Assembly: GCA_964445105.1 (NCBI GenBank)
Contig: CAYUJS010000003.1
Location: 14,426 to 78,425, forward strand
Direction: 5' to 3'
DNA from: CAWBNS01 sp964445105
GTDB taxonomy: Bacteria; Chlamydiota; Chlamydiia; Chlamydiales; JAJFMA01
DNA length: 64,000 nt
Part shown: one piece after another, positions 42,221-50,140 of the stretch
How positions within the stretch are numbered: position 1 is the stretch's first letter
Layout: the number at the start of each line of letters is the position of its first letter
Position numbers and translations under genes: made by a program
The notes under the pieces: generated by a model
What the model saw: the letters and a program-made list of their open reading frames with translations, nothing else
What the model was told of the DNA's origin: nothing
The model's database searches: none

Positions 42221-42632
42221 TGCAAGCAGTTGATGCACCACCATATCCTAACAAAAATTTACATCAATCGTCGTTAAGGATAGAAAAAATATTTTAATTT
42301 GGTGGAAAAAACAGCCAAAACTGAGCCGAAAAAATAAATTTTAAAATCCTTAAAATCAATTTTTTAGATCAAATTTTAGAGGAGAATTCTCCAAAATCTT
42401 AAAAATATAGTGGATCATTTATCGACCAAGGCGTATCTACAAAAGATAAATCCTTTCTTGCTACTGGGACTCAAAGCGTAGGTGCTCGAAAAACCAAAAG
42501 TAAGTGGAGGACAAAATCACGGGGAGAGCGGACCGAGTTCGCTAAACGAGGTATTGCTACCCTGTGAATTGATCGCAGAAATTGGATCATTGAAATGAAT
42601 TGGACAAATCGTAACCTAACAGGAGTTTCGCA
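42221..42632. promoter_or_regulatory. 412-bp AT-rich leader upstream of the omc locus, with a 12-bp palindrome
   Basis: From about 42270 to 42420 the sequence is far richer in A and T than its surroundings (many TTTTAAAA-type runs). It contains the perfect palindrome GGAGAATTCTCC at 42381-42392, embedded in ATTTTAGA...AAAAT. The right-hand part up to 42632 is of normal composition and ends in an AACAGGAG ribosome binding site. No gene is seen. In Chlamydia the omc operon is late-stage and repressed early, so an operator here would make sense, but the binding protein is unknown. Confidence 0.45.
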
Positions 42633-42827
42633 ATGAAGAATCTGTTCTCCGTGATGGCAATGGCTGCCACAGCATTAATGCTAACAAGCTGCTGCTGCGA
42701 AAAAGATTGCTATGAAAACACATGCAAGCCACGTTGCTGTAAGCCACGTTGCAACCCACAACCTTGTGGCCAACAGCCTTGTAGCAAGCCAAATCCTTGC
42801 TGCGACTACAATGGCGGTTGGAACTAA
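42633..42827 (+). CDS. omcA: small cysteine-rich lipoprotein, OmcA-like (first copy)
   Basis: The 64-residue lipoprotein has the lipobox LTSC in a short hydrophobic signal (SVMAMAATALMLTSC). The mature part is almost a string of Cys, Pro and Lys (CCCEKDCYENTCKPRCC, QPCGQQPCSKPNPCC). This is the character and place of chlamydial OmcA, the partner of OmcB in the disulfide-linked envelope of elementary bodies. AACAGGAG precedes the ATG. About 14 Cys in 45 mature residues implies heavy crosslinking. A hairpin pair separates it from the next cysteine-rich gene. Confidence 0.85.
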   Translation: MKNLFSVMAMAATALMLTSCCCEKDCYENTCKPRCCKPRCNPQPCGQQPCSKPNPCCDYNGGWN

Positions 42828-42834
42828 TAACGTG

Positions 42835-42887
42835 GTTTACCTTCCGGTAAACGCGTAGGAGTAGGGGAGTCCTAATCTCCCCACTCC
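42835..42887 (+). other. tandem hairpins between the two OmcA-like genes
   Basis: GTTTACC-TTCC-GGTAAAC (42835-42852) is followed by GGAGTAGGGGAG (42858-42869) pairing with CTCCCCACTCC (42877-42887), with one bulged A. No T-run follows, so read-through is expected. The position between cistrons suggests RNA processing or mRNA stability control that would let the first gene be expressed more than the downstream ones. Confidence 0.6.
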
Positions 42888-42997
42888 ACCAGTTTATGTT
42901 TATGACATCACTTCACTCCGGCGATCGAACCCGGCGTGGCGATTTTAAGAACGATGAGCGTGAAATTCAAAACGAGCAAAGAAACAAGGAGACCTTA

Positions 42998-43267
42998 ATG
43001 AAGAAACTAGCATCCTTCACATCCTCTCTGGCGGTCCTGGCATTAGCCGTGCTACTTACAAGCTGTTCTAGTTGTGGCTGGGATAACTCTTGGCTGGACA
43101 GCTGCTGCAATATCCGCAACGAGGGTTGTGAGCAAAAAAGCTGTTGCAATAGACCACAAGTTCCAAACGGCCACCACAATCACTGCCACTGTCCTAGCCC
43201 AGAATGGTGCGGCGAAAGACAAGCATACGATTACTGCGATCCTAGCGATTATCGACTCCGCTATTAG
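42998..43267 (+). CDS. cysteine-rich lipoprotein, second OmcA-like protein
   Basis: ATG 42998 follows AAGGAGACCTTA and gives 89 residues. Open frame upstream to 42896 lacks a signal and is not used. The lipobox LTSC ends a signal of AVLALAVLL type. The mature part has clustered Cys (CSSCGWDNSWLDSCCNIRNEGCEQKSCC) and a His-rich stretch NGHHNHCHCP. Chlamydiaceae have a single OmcA at this place, so a second, His-containing member is unusual. The leader AAGGAGAC-TTAATGA is nearly identical to that of omcB, as if copied. Confidence 0.8.
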   Translation: MKKLASFTSSLAVLALAVLLTSCSSCGWDNSWLDSCCNIRNEGCEQKSCCNRPQVPNGHHNHCHCPSPEWCGERQAYDYCDPSDYRLRY

Positions 43268-43319
43268 TCGTACACTAATTGTCTGACACTTGAATAACAA
43301 AAAATCTAAGGAGACTTTA

Positions 43320-44861
43320 ATGAGGAAACAACTGGGAACACTAATGTCGCTCATGCTTTTTTGCGCGACAGCCTTGTTAGCTGTTAGTTGTTCCGGATTC
43401 AACCGTGGTGGCAGTGACTATTATGATACCTCGGCCGGATATAACTGGAGTTCGAAAGGCGCTTGCTCAGAAGGCCAAAGACAGTGCGGCCCCGGCCGCG
43501 AGCAAGCGAGCGCGAGTAATATTACCTGCGACGGAGTACAGGTGATCGCCAGATTACCGAGCATGTGCTTGCTAGGCGATCAATTTTGCCTAGATCTGGA
43601 AGTTCACGCCCTACGTGATGTCTGTGATGTCACTATCGGTACAATCCTCCCAGAAGGTGTACAGTTCATTCGCAGCGAACCCGACGCTTTTGTAGACGGT
43701 TCTAAATTGGAATGGACTCTAGATCACCTACGTAACGGTGAGTGTCAGAACGTACGTATCTGCTTGCGTTGTGAGAAAGAAGGCGCTGCTTGCACCTGCT
43801 TTTGTGTCAGCGCAACACCAGTCGCTTTCTGCACCCTCTTATGCGCAAGACCTGTTCTGTGCTGCGAAATCTGCGGCCCAGAAGAAGCTGGCCCGGGTGA
43901 TTGCCTAAACTACACAATCAACGTAGCCAACCGCGGCACTTGCACAGCCTATGACGTTGTCGTAGTCAACCGAGTTCCCGATGGACTTGAGCATGCAAGC
44001 GGACAGACTTGCTTGACAAACAGACTGTGTGAGCTAGCGCCTGGCGAAACTAAGTGCTTAAACATTTGTTACCTAGCTGCGAAAAGAGGCCGTATCGTGA
44101 ATACAGTCTCAGTTTCGGCTTGCAATGCAGAGCCAAGCTCTTGCGAGTGCGCTTGCGTATGCTGCAAATATTGCTGCGAAGTTGTTAAAGAAGGTCCTAA
44201 GGAAGTGCGTATCGGCCAAAACGCCGATTACGACATTCACGTAACCAACGTTGGCGATAGACCGCTTACAGAAGTTACTGTGTGTGACTTGGCGCCCGCG
44301 GGCACTTCCATCGTGTCGGCCAACGGAGCACATATCTCCGGCAACCGCGCGGTATGGCAGATCGATGAGGTAAGAGCCGGTGAAACGGTGACCCTACCCA
44401 TTACCCTGACTACTTGCAGCCCAGGCTACTACTGCAACCGCGTTTCTGTTAGTAACTGCCAAGGTGCATGTTGCTCAGCAGAGTGCTTATGCCGTTGGAA
44501 AGGTACGCCAGCGCTGAACGTATCCGTACTGGACCTTACAGATCCAGTTTGCATCGGAGATACCACTAGCTACAGGATCCAGGTGACCAACCAAGGATCC
44601 GAACCCGACGAAAACGTTAGAGTGACTGTTCGGTTCCCAAGTGAAATTGCGCCAATTAGCGCACGTGGTGTAACAACAGGTACAATTTCTGGAGCAACGG
44701 TAACTTTTGCCCCTTACAGCCCACTCGGGGCGCGCCAGACTGTCGACTTCTACGTCGATGCCCGTGCGCACCAGGCAGGGGATGCTCGTATAAAGGTCGA
44801 AGTGATGTCTGATTCGATTACTACACCTATCGTGCAAGAAGAGAGTACGATAGTGAACTAA
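43320..44861 (+). CDS. omcB: large cysteine-rich outer membrane complex protein OmcB
   Basis: The 60-kDa-class protein has 513 residues and is recognised by repeated DUF11-like beta domains: GDQFCLDLEVHALRDVCDVTIG, GPGDCLNYTINVANRGTC, GQNADYDIHVTNVGDRPL and GDTTSYRIQVTNQGSEP. Cys is dense in between (CECACVCCKYCC, CCSAECLC). It forms the disulfide-bonded layer of elementary bodies in the periplasm. ATG 43320 follows AAGGAGACTTTA; an ATG 30 nt earlier is unlikely. The signal ends AVSC, a lipobox-like site, so this OmcB might be lipid-modified, unlike the usual type-I-processed form. Confidence 0.95.
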   Translation: MRKQLGTLMSLMLFCATALLAVSCSGFNRGGSDYYDTSAGYNWSSKGACSEGQRQCGPGREQASASNITCDGVQVIARLPSMCLLGDQFCLDLEVHALRDVCDVTIGTILPEGVQFIRSEPDAFVDGSKLEWTLDHLRNGECQNVRICLRCEKEGAACTCFCVSATPVAFCTLLCARPVLCCEICGPEEAGPGDCLNYTINVANRGTCTAYDVVVVNRVPDGLEHASGQTCLTNRLCELAPGETKCLNICYLAAKRGRIVNTVSVSACNAEPSSCECACVCCKYCCEVVKEGPKEVRIGQNADYDIHVTNVGDRPLTEVTVCDLAPAGTSIVSANGAHISGNRAVWQIDEVRAGETVTLPITLTTCSPGYYCNRVSVSNCQGACCSAECLCRWKGTPALNVSVLDLTDPVCIGDTTSYRIQVTNQGSEPDENVRVTVRFPSEIAPISARGVTTGTISGATVTFAPYSPLGARQTVDFYVDARAHQAGDARIKVEVMSDSITTPIVQEESTIVN

Positions 44862-44886
44862 GGCGAGCTCGCAAAGTTCTCCTATC

Positions 44887-44927
44887 AAAGGGCAAGCTCG
44901 GTTTTAAACTAGGCTTGCCCTTTTTTT
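44887..44927 (+). terminator. intrinsic terminator of the omc operon
   Basis: AAAGGGCAAGC (44887-44897) pairs with GCTTGCCCTTT (44913-44923), followed by TTTT. It stands 26 bp after the omcB stop. Confidence 0.92.
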
Positions 44928-45060
44928 GGCAGGGACAGGATCCAGTAGTCGATTGAAAAGCTGCAGCTCTTGAGTGCGGACAATATTTTCCACAGAACCC
45001 TGAATGCTGTAAAAACGAGCTTGCAGTCTCCCGCCCGTTCCTGATAAAATTGCGGGTCTT

Positions 45061-46116
45061 ATGCCTATCTGCTCCTTGAAAAATACTCCTCAGCTTTTAA
45101 TCCTTGGAATTGAGACTACTTGCGACGAAACAGCATGCGCTTTGGTCGAAGGTGGCCAGAATATTTTATCCAATATTGTTTCTTCCCAGGTCGATCTACA
45201 CTGTGCCTTTGGCGGGGTTGTGCCCGAATTGGCATGCCGCCGGCACCTAGATCTACTGATACCCGTCATGCGGAAGGCAGTTGAGGAATCTGGAAAATAT
45301 TTATCAGATGTAGATGGAATTGCTGTTGCCGCTGGACCCGGACTGGTGGGTGCATTGCTGATAGGCGTAAATGCGGCCAAAGCGCTTGCAATCGCGCTTG
45401 GCAAACCCCTTATCGGCGTCAACCACGTCGAGGGCCATCTTTACGCTGCCATGATGAATCAGTTATCCATCATTACTTTCCCCTCGCTCGGTGTAGTTGT
45501 CTCTGGCGGTCACACGGCAATCCTACAAATCAGTGCCCTGGGCAACTACCAATTGATTGGTCAAACTGTAGATGATGCAATAGGCGAAGCTTTTGATAAA
45601 GTGGCCAAAATACTTGGGCTGCCCTATCCGGGGGGGCCAGCCATCGAACAACTGGCTCGGCAAGGCGACCCCAGTGCTTTTTCTTTTCGCGCCGGACATG
45701 TGAAAGAGAGACCCTTAGATTTTTCATTCAGCGGCCTTAAAACAGCTGTCCTTTACGCAGTCAAAGGCGTAGGCCACCGGCCAAATGACCCGGATATCAT
45801 CCCAGAAACAAAACGGGCAGATGCTGCGGCCGCTTTTCAGGAAGCTGCTTTCAAGGCAATTGTGAGCCACGTTCACGATGCCGCAAAGCTTGCCGGTATT
45901 TCGCAAGTCATCTTCGGCGGAGGTGTGACCAATAACCGCCGCTTGCGTGAGCTATTTGCTGAAAAACTCCCCCACCTCACTTGTTTCTGGCCACCCCAGG
46001 AGATGGTCCTCGATAATGCCGCCATGATCGCTGGCCTAGGTTATCACAAGTTCCTTCAAAAGCCTGAAGGCGACCCGCTAACCATGGATGCGTATCCAAC
46101 GATTCATCAGTGGTAG
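45061..46116 (+). CDS. tsaD: tRNA N6-adenosine threonylcarbamoyltransferase
   Basis: The enzyme makes t6A37 in ANN-decoding tRNAs. The ASKHA fold starts ILGIETTCDETACALV. Metal-binding His residues are in VNHVEGHLYA, followed by VVSGGHTAIL, and a second Asp-containing segment is in DNAAMIAGLG. Length is 351 residues, typical. A further conserved stretch is YPGGPAIEQLARQGD. It is separated from omcB by the terminator and about 130 bp. Confidence 0.96.
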   Translation: MPICSLKNTPQLLILGIETTCDETACALVEGGQNILSNIVSSQVDLHCAFGGVVPELACRRHLDLLIPVMRKAVEESGKYLSDVDGIAVAAGPGLVGALLIGVNAAKALAIALGKPLIGVNHVEGHLYAAMMNQLSIITFPSLGVVVSGGHTAILQISALGNYQLIGQTVDDAIGEAFDKVAKILGLPYPGGPAIEQLARQGDPSAFSFRAGHVKERPLDFSFSGLKTAVLYAVKGVGHRPNDPDIIPETKRADAAAAFQEAAFKAIVSHVHDAAKLAGISQVIFGGGVTNNRRLRELFAEKLPHLTCFWPPQEMVLDNAAMIAGLGYHKFLQKPEGDPLTMDAYPTIHQW

Positions 46117-46710
46117 GCCTTTGCCCTAGTCAACGTGAGCCGCCTACTTACGATCAGCGTAAGTTGTATGAATCAATGGGTGATGCCGAATTGAAATCAG
46201 CTGCTATTTACGCCAGAGCGGTTCGGGCATCAGCTTTTCAGGGAGGTGTCTCTCCGTTAAAACGGAGTAAGTCGCAGTCAATTATGCGTGTGTCCGCAGC
46301 CCGTCCTCAAGTGGCGTGTGGACGGTTTTTTCCACAACTTTTTTGAACCCTATCCTTGGATCGTGTGTATACCCTTAAGAATAGCAGGTGAGCCTTCCTT
46401 CACGTGGCTGCTAGCTAAGCGTCTGGTGCCGGTTGTCAGAGCCCAAGATCGATGACAATGAAGTGCGGCAGCCATGTTCTATAGAGCCAGGGGGGGTGAG
46501 GTGGCTGCGAACCCCTTGGTAATCGGGGGTCACGAAGAGAGGCATACGGCTTTCCCTCATCTGAGGTTGCAGACCGGTTTTTAATCAAGTAACAGGGGTA
46601 AATCGGCCTTTGGCTGATTTACCCCCTACCTCGTAAACGGATACTGTCGAAGATTCTGGTCTCGGACTAATTTAGCATTGAATATCGTTTTCTGATCTGT
46701 GAGCAGGCGC
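46117..46710. other. 594-bp gap rich in hairpins, no confident gene
   Basis: Several paired segments occur: ACTTACG/CGTAAGT near 46150, CTCCGTT/AACGGAG near 46255, a T-run terminator at 46301-46331, GAACCCC/GGGGGTC near 46520-46545, CCGGTT near 46430 with GACCGG near 46573, and the perfect stem GGGGTAAATC/GATTTACCCC at 46595-46625. This density suggests one or two structured RNAs. I could not match it to 6S, SRP, RNase P or tmRNA. Confidence 0.35.
46301..46331 (+). terminator. intrinsic terminator downstream of tsaD
   Basis: CCGTCC (46301-46306) pairs with GGACGG (46320-46325), followed by TTTTTT. It is about 185 bp past tsaD, so it ends either a long tsaD 3' region or a separate small transcript. 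Confidence 0.7.
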
Positions 46711-46887
46711 TCATCTTTTGTCTTTCTTGAGCGTATCGATAAACATTTCGTACAGCCTATCAGTTCTACATGCTTGCCTTTCTATCTTTCGGTCTAGCAG
46801 ATAAAATTCACCTATTAGCGTGATCAGCACCAAGACAAACTCGGCGTGATTTGCCCAGTTTTTGTCCTTTATTTCTTCCTTAGCCAC
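46711..46887 (-). CDS. small single-TM protein, unknown
   Basis: GTG 46887 lies behind AAAGGAAAAACC, giving 58 residues; the frame runs on to 46983 without better support. One hydrophobic helix (AEFVLVLITLIGEFYLL) is followed by a charged segment with Cys (DRKIERQACRTDRLYEMFIDTLKK). I believe short proteins with this DRLYEMFID-like tail recur in environmental chlamydiae, but I cannot confirm it here. A plain membrane-anchored function is all that can be said. Confidence 0.5.
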   Translation of the reverse strand: MAKEEIKDKNWANHAEFVLVLITLIGEFYLLDRKIERQACRTDRLYEMFIDTLKKDKR

Positions 46888-47237
46888 GGTTTTTCCTTTT
46901 TTAAAGCTGAAATTATCCAAATGCCCCTTGTTCTTGGCGAGGCGGCCGAGCCCGGCCTGTCTGGAAAAAAGCTTAGAAAGCAAGTTAAATTAGAAATCTA
47001 TGTAGGCTTCTAACGATTTGCTCGGAAGCACTGTCATCAGGCGTCCGCAAGGACGCAGGTGGTACAAAAAAGCCTTGCCAAAATAGCTATATCATACGCA
47101 ATTAATATTGAAAATTATTTTGTCCTATATAATTAACCTTATATTGCCTTTAACGTACACGAATGCCCGCATCGCTCCCTCAGATGCTTTTTTTACTTAC
47201 GATAATGTTTGGTCCATTTATTTTTGCGTAAGAGTAG

Positions 47238-48626
47238 TTACATCTTAAAGGCCAGGTATTCGCGGAACTGTTTCGCTATCTTGGGATTGATCTGCTTGGC
47301 TAAGAAATAGTGGCGCTCGGCTGTTTTTTGGTCGCCGAGTTCAAGACACACAATGGCCAATTTGACATGGGTCAGCGCGTGGTTGGGATCGAGGAGGAGG
47401 GCTTTATCTAAGTGCTTTTTAGCAGGTCTCCAGCGCGAAGCGGTGATGGCGTTTTCTGCCGATTGCAAGAGCTCTCCCAGGTCTGCAGTGGTATGCATTT
47501 GGGTTTCTTGGATCCGTTGTAGCATTTCTGAGAGAGGGCCTAGTTCGCTTTTAACGATGGTAGGCGCTTTGTTGTGTGGGGGCTGGCTGCTTTGATGCGT
47601 AAGAGCAAGTTCTGGGTCGGTCAGCCAGTCCTCTAACTCAAGGAAATCTTGCGGTCGATCTTGCGGGCTTTCGCTAAGGCATGCCTCGACAAAAGGTCGC
47701 CATTTTTCAGGAATCAGCTCCCATTTAATAGCGTTGCGGGTGGTAAAGCGCTGGTGCGTAAATAGCGAGGCCGCCAAAGCTCCGAAAGCAAAGAAGTCGG
47801 CAGAGGGCCCCACGTCATGCAGGCGGTTGGGCTTTTTTTGCTCGGGCGCCAGATGGGCCATCTGTTCCAATATTTCGTGGCTGCAGTAGCGCTCTAGCGG
47901 GAGTTTTGCCTGGCGCAATTTTTCCAACCGATTGCAAACTCGTTGCGGACCTAAAGCAAAAGCTAGTCCCGCATCGGCAATCGCTAAATGTCTCACGCGG
48001 TTGCCGGAGTCTAGATCGATGACAATGGAGCGCGGTAGCAAAAAGCCATGATAAATATGGCCGCCAAATTCCGCATGTAGGTCGTGCAAACGTGCTAGAG
48101 CGCGCGCCACTTCCAGCAAAATCTCTTCGCGATCTACATGGAGAAGCCTTTGATCGGTTAGAAAATGTTTAAGGGTGAGAAAACGTTTACCCTTGCGATT
48201 GATTAGCTGATTTTGTACCAGCACGAGAAGCCTTTCGTCATGTTTCCAAGAATACTGGGAAAATAGCGGGAGCTGGTGAAAATGTGTGGCGCGCCAAAAA
48301 CAGCGAAATCTGTCGCAAACTTCTGCATTATTTAGGTCGGGTGGAGGGATAAGACAAAGGCCGTGCTCTCCCTGGGGTAGGCGCACGATGGTTTGGCGTC
48401 CGAAGAAATCGGCTTTATGTGTGTCTTGGAAGATAAGCTCTTTAGAGAGTTCTAAGGCTCTTTCGTAATGCGCGCGGAAATGGTAGGCCAGCAGGTCATG
48501 CTTGCGCTGGCGCGCTACCAACAACCAGTAAAAGGCGCCCAAAAGAGAGAGGATCAAAAACAACCCAGCCAACAAAGGCCCTAGATGAGACTGTAGGGCT
48601 AGGCTAAAGCGCTCAACTAGGGACAT
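47238..48626 (-). CDS. membrane-anchored pseudokinase-like protein with TPR tail
   Basis: It has 462 residues. An N-terminal helix (GPLLAGLFLILSLLGAFYWLLV) anchors it. Residues 60-330 resemble a Ser/Thr kinase fold: GHIYHGFLLPRSIVIDL replaces HRDLKPxN, IADAGLAF replaces DFG, and SADFFAFGALAASLF matches subdomain IX. The catalytic Asp, the ATP-binding Lys and the Gly loop are not seen, so it is probably inactive. Residues 390-455 carry TPR-like repeats (AKKHLDKALLLDPNHALTHVKLAIV). It overlaps the end of the 550-frame gene (48617/48626) and belongs to a three-gene operon. Confidence 0.75.
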   Translation of the reverse strand: MSLVERFSLALQSHLGPLLAGLFLILSLLGAFYWLLVARQRKHDLLAYHFRAHYERALELSKELIFQDTHKADFFGRQTIVRLPQGEHGLCLIPPPDLNNAEVCDRFRCFWRATHFHQLPLFSQYSWKHDERLLVLVQNQLINRKGKRFLTLKHFLTDQRLLHVDREEILLEVARALARLHDLHAEFGGHIYHGFLLPRSIVIDLDSGNRVRHLAIADAGLAFALGPQRVCNRLEKLRQAKLPLERYCSHEILEQMAHLAPEQKKPNRLHDVGPSADFFAFGALAASLFTHQRFTTRNAIKWELIPEKWRPFVEACLSESPQDRPQDFLELEDWLTDPELALTHQSSQPPHNKAPTIVKSELGPLSEMLQRIQETQMHTTADLGELLQSAENAITASRWRPAKKHLDKALLLDPNHALTHVKLAIVCLELGDQKTAERHYFLAKQINPKIAKQFREYLAFKM

Positions 48627-50140
48627 AAAAATCGCACCTCTACCCGTATACAGCAGGCTGGCGCGCGCTCAAGAGTGCGTAAAAAAATCTGCCAATCGAA
48701 GGCGGCGAAGCGCTCTGCACCAAACGCGCCAAGTTGTCCTGGGCGGTTCCCTTGTGCAATATGACCAAAAAAGCGTCCTTGGCCCGATTCTAGACAAAAC
48801 TTCAGACTAAAGCTCTGATTTTTTGCGCGAAGTATGATCGTTTCACCAAGAGGGAAGGCGGTGCCAGCCTTATCTTCACTGATTTTTATATCCAGCCCCT
48901 CGTGCTTATCCGCAAAGAACATGATCTCACGGTTTTTCTGACGAGCTTCCGTCGGCACTTCTTCCGGTAGTGTGAAGTAGAGATCTACTCCATTTTCTTT
49001 TATCTGGTAGCGAATTTCTTCGGCGTTTCCGCCGGCACAAACCAGTGTATGTGTGCTGTTTTGATCGCCCCAGATTACTTTCAGGGGGCAATATCCGGGA
49101 TTGGCGTTGTGCTCTTTGCTTTTTGTAAGCAGGGCGAACGCGTAGTTTTCCCCTTGATGGATGTGCCAAGCTCGCCCCGCAGCGTGTCCTTCGGCGGTGA
49201 GTGGAAGCGGCGGTGCACCAAGCCGGTCGGCTGAGGCGTGTACAAGCGCGCCTCGCACAGCGAGCGGCTTATTTAAAAGAGCGCGGTACGATAGCTTGCC
49301 GGTGTAGTAGCCCATAAATAGGTCGTAAAGCGTCGTTTCTGGCTCGCTTTTATCTTGCTGTTCGCTGAGCGCGGGGCCCGCATAAGAACAGGTGGCAGCG
49401 TTCCAGACGTTAGCTAACCAGCTGCCGAATCGCACCCAGGGGCTGTCGGCAAGCTGCTTATAGGCCATCTGCAGTGCGATGAACGTATCTGCGATAACTT
49501 CGGGAATAAACCAATCCAGGAAGTCGGGAGCTTCAGCCACTTGGCGCAGGCTTTCCAAAGTATGCCGCCCGCGAGCTTCTAGCTCGGCCGCGTTCCACAA
49601 AGTGCCAAAGCCTGCTTGAGCACCAGCAATTTTTATCGCCAAACCAAAGGGCAGCTTGGCTAGGGCCTGAAGCTCTTTTGTTTGTTCTAGCATGGCTTGG
49701 GCAGCTTGCTCGGTTCGGCTCTTGAGAGCGCTACCCAAAACGGTTCCGAATTCTACCAATATCCAGTAGAACGCGGGGAGCAGCTGAGCGTTGATGAAAA
49801 GATCGCGGCATTCTGGATATTCATGAAGGTAGACGGGAAATAACCCTTTGCGCTCGTCCTGGGCCACATTCTGAAAACTAAGCACCCGTTCTAGTAAGCG
49901 CTTTCCTTCTTGCAAGCCCTCTTTGCTGCGGTCGCGCATAAGCCCCAATGCGTAGTAAACGTTCTCCACTATAGGAATAGTGTCGGCATGCGGAAAATCG
50001 GCGCGGTTATGAAAATAATGGAAAAATCCTGTTTGCGGGCTTTGAGCGCCGCGGCCTGCGTTGAGCGCAATTTCCGCCATCTGGCGTGCGCGATCCGGTT
50101 TGCCCAGTACTTCTTCGATGATTTCTGAATCTAATGCCAT
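48617..50140 (-). CDS. unknown protein, predicted helical toroid plus beta domain
   Basis: The start is taken at ATG 50140 (507 residues), because it overlaps the upstream wecG stop; the frame is open to 50269 but that part belongs to wecG. The first 300 residues are helical with Gly/aromatic motifs (GFFHYFHNRADFP, IVENVYYALGLM, GLFPVYLHEYP) as in alpha/alpha toroid enzymes. The last 170 are beta-rich (ILRAKNQSFSLKFCLESGQG). No signal peptide is present. I did not recognise the family. Coupling to WecG and a pseudokinase suggests an envelope glycan role, which is inference. Confidence 0.65.
   Translation of the reverse strand: MALDSEIIEEVLGKPDRARQMAEIALNAGRGAQSPQTGFFHYFHNRADFPHADTIPIVENVYYALGLMRDRSKEGLQEGKRLLERVLSFQNVAQDERKGLFPVYLHEYPECRDLFINAQLLPAFYWILVEFGTVLGSALKSRTEQAAQAMLEQTKELQALAKLPFGLAIKIAGAQAGFGTLWNAAELEARGRHTLESLRQVAEAPDFLDWFIPEVIADTFIALQMAYKQLADSPWVRFGSWLANVWNAATCSYAGPALSEQQDKSEPETTLYDLFMGYYTGKLSYRALLNKPLAVRGALVHASADRLGAPPLPLTAEGHAAGRAWHIHQGENYAFALLTKSKEHNANPGYCPLKVIWGDQNSTHTLVCAGGNAEEIRYQIKENGVDLYFTLPEEVPTEARQKNREIMFFADKHEGLDIKISEDKAGTAFPLGETIILRAKNQSFSLKFCLESGQGRFFGHIAQGNRPGQLGAFGAERFAAFDWQIFLRTLERAPACCIRVEVRFLCP

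Noticed and set aside
46110..46346. 78-codon plus-strand frame downstream of tsaD
   Set aside because: It overlaps the tsaD end, runs through several hairpins and a terminator, and has no ribosome binding site or protein-like pattern.
48927..49169. Minus-strand frame inside the 507-residue gene
   Set aside because: It is a shadow frame with low-complexity basic residues and no start signal.
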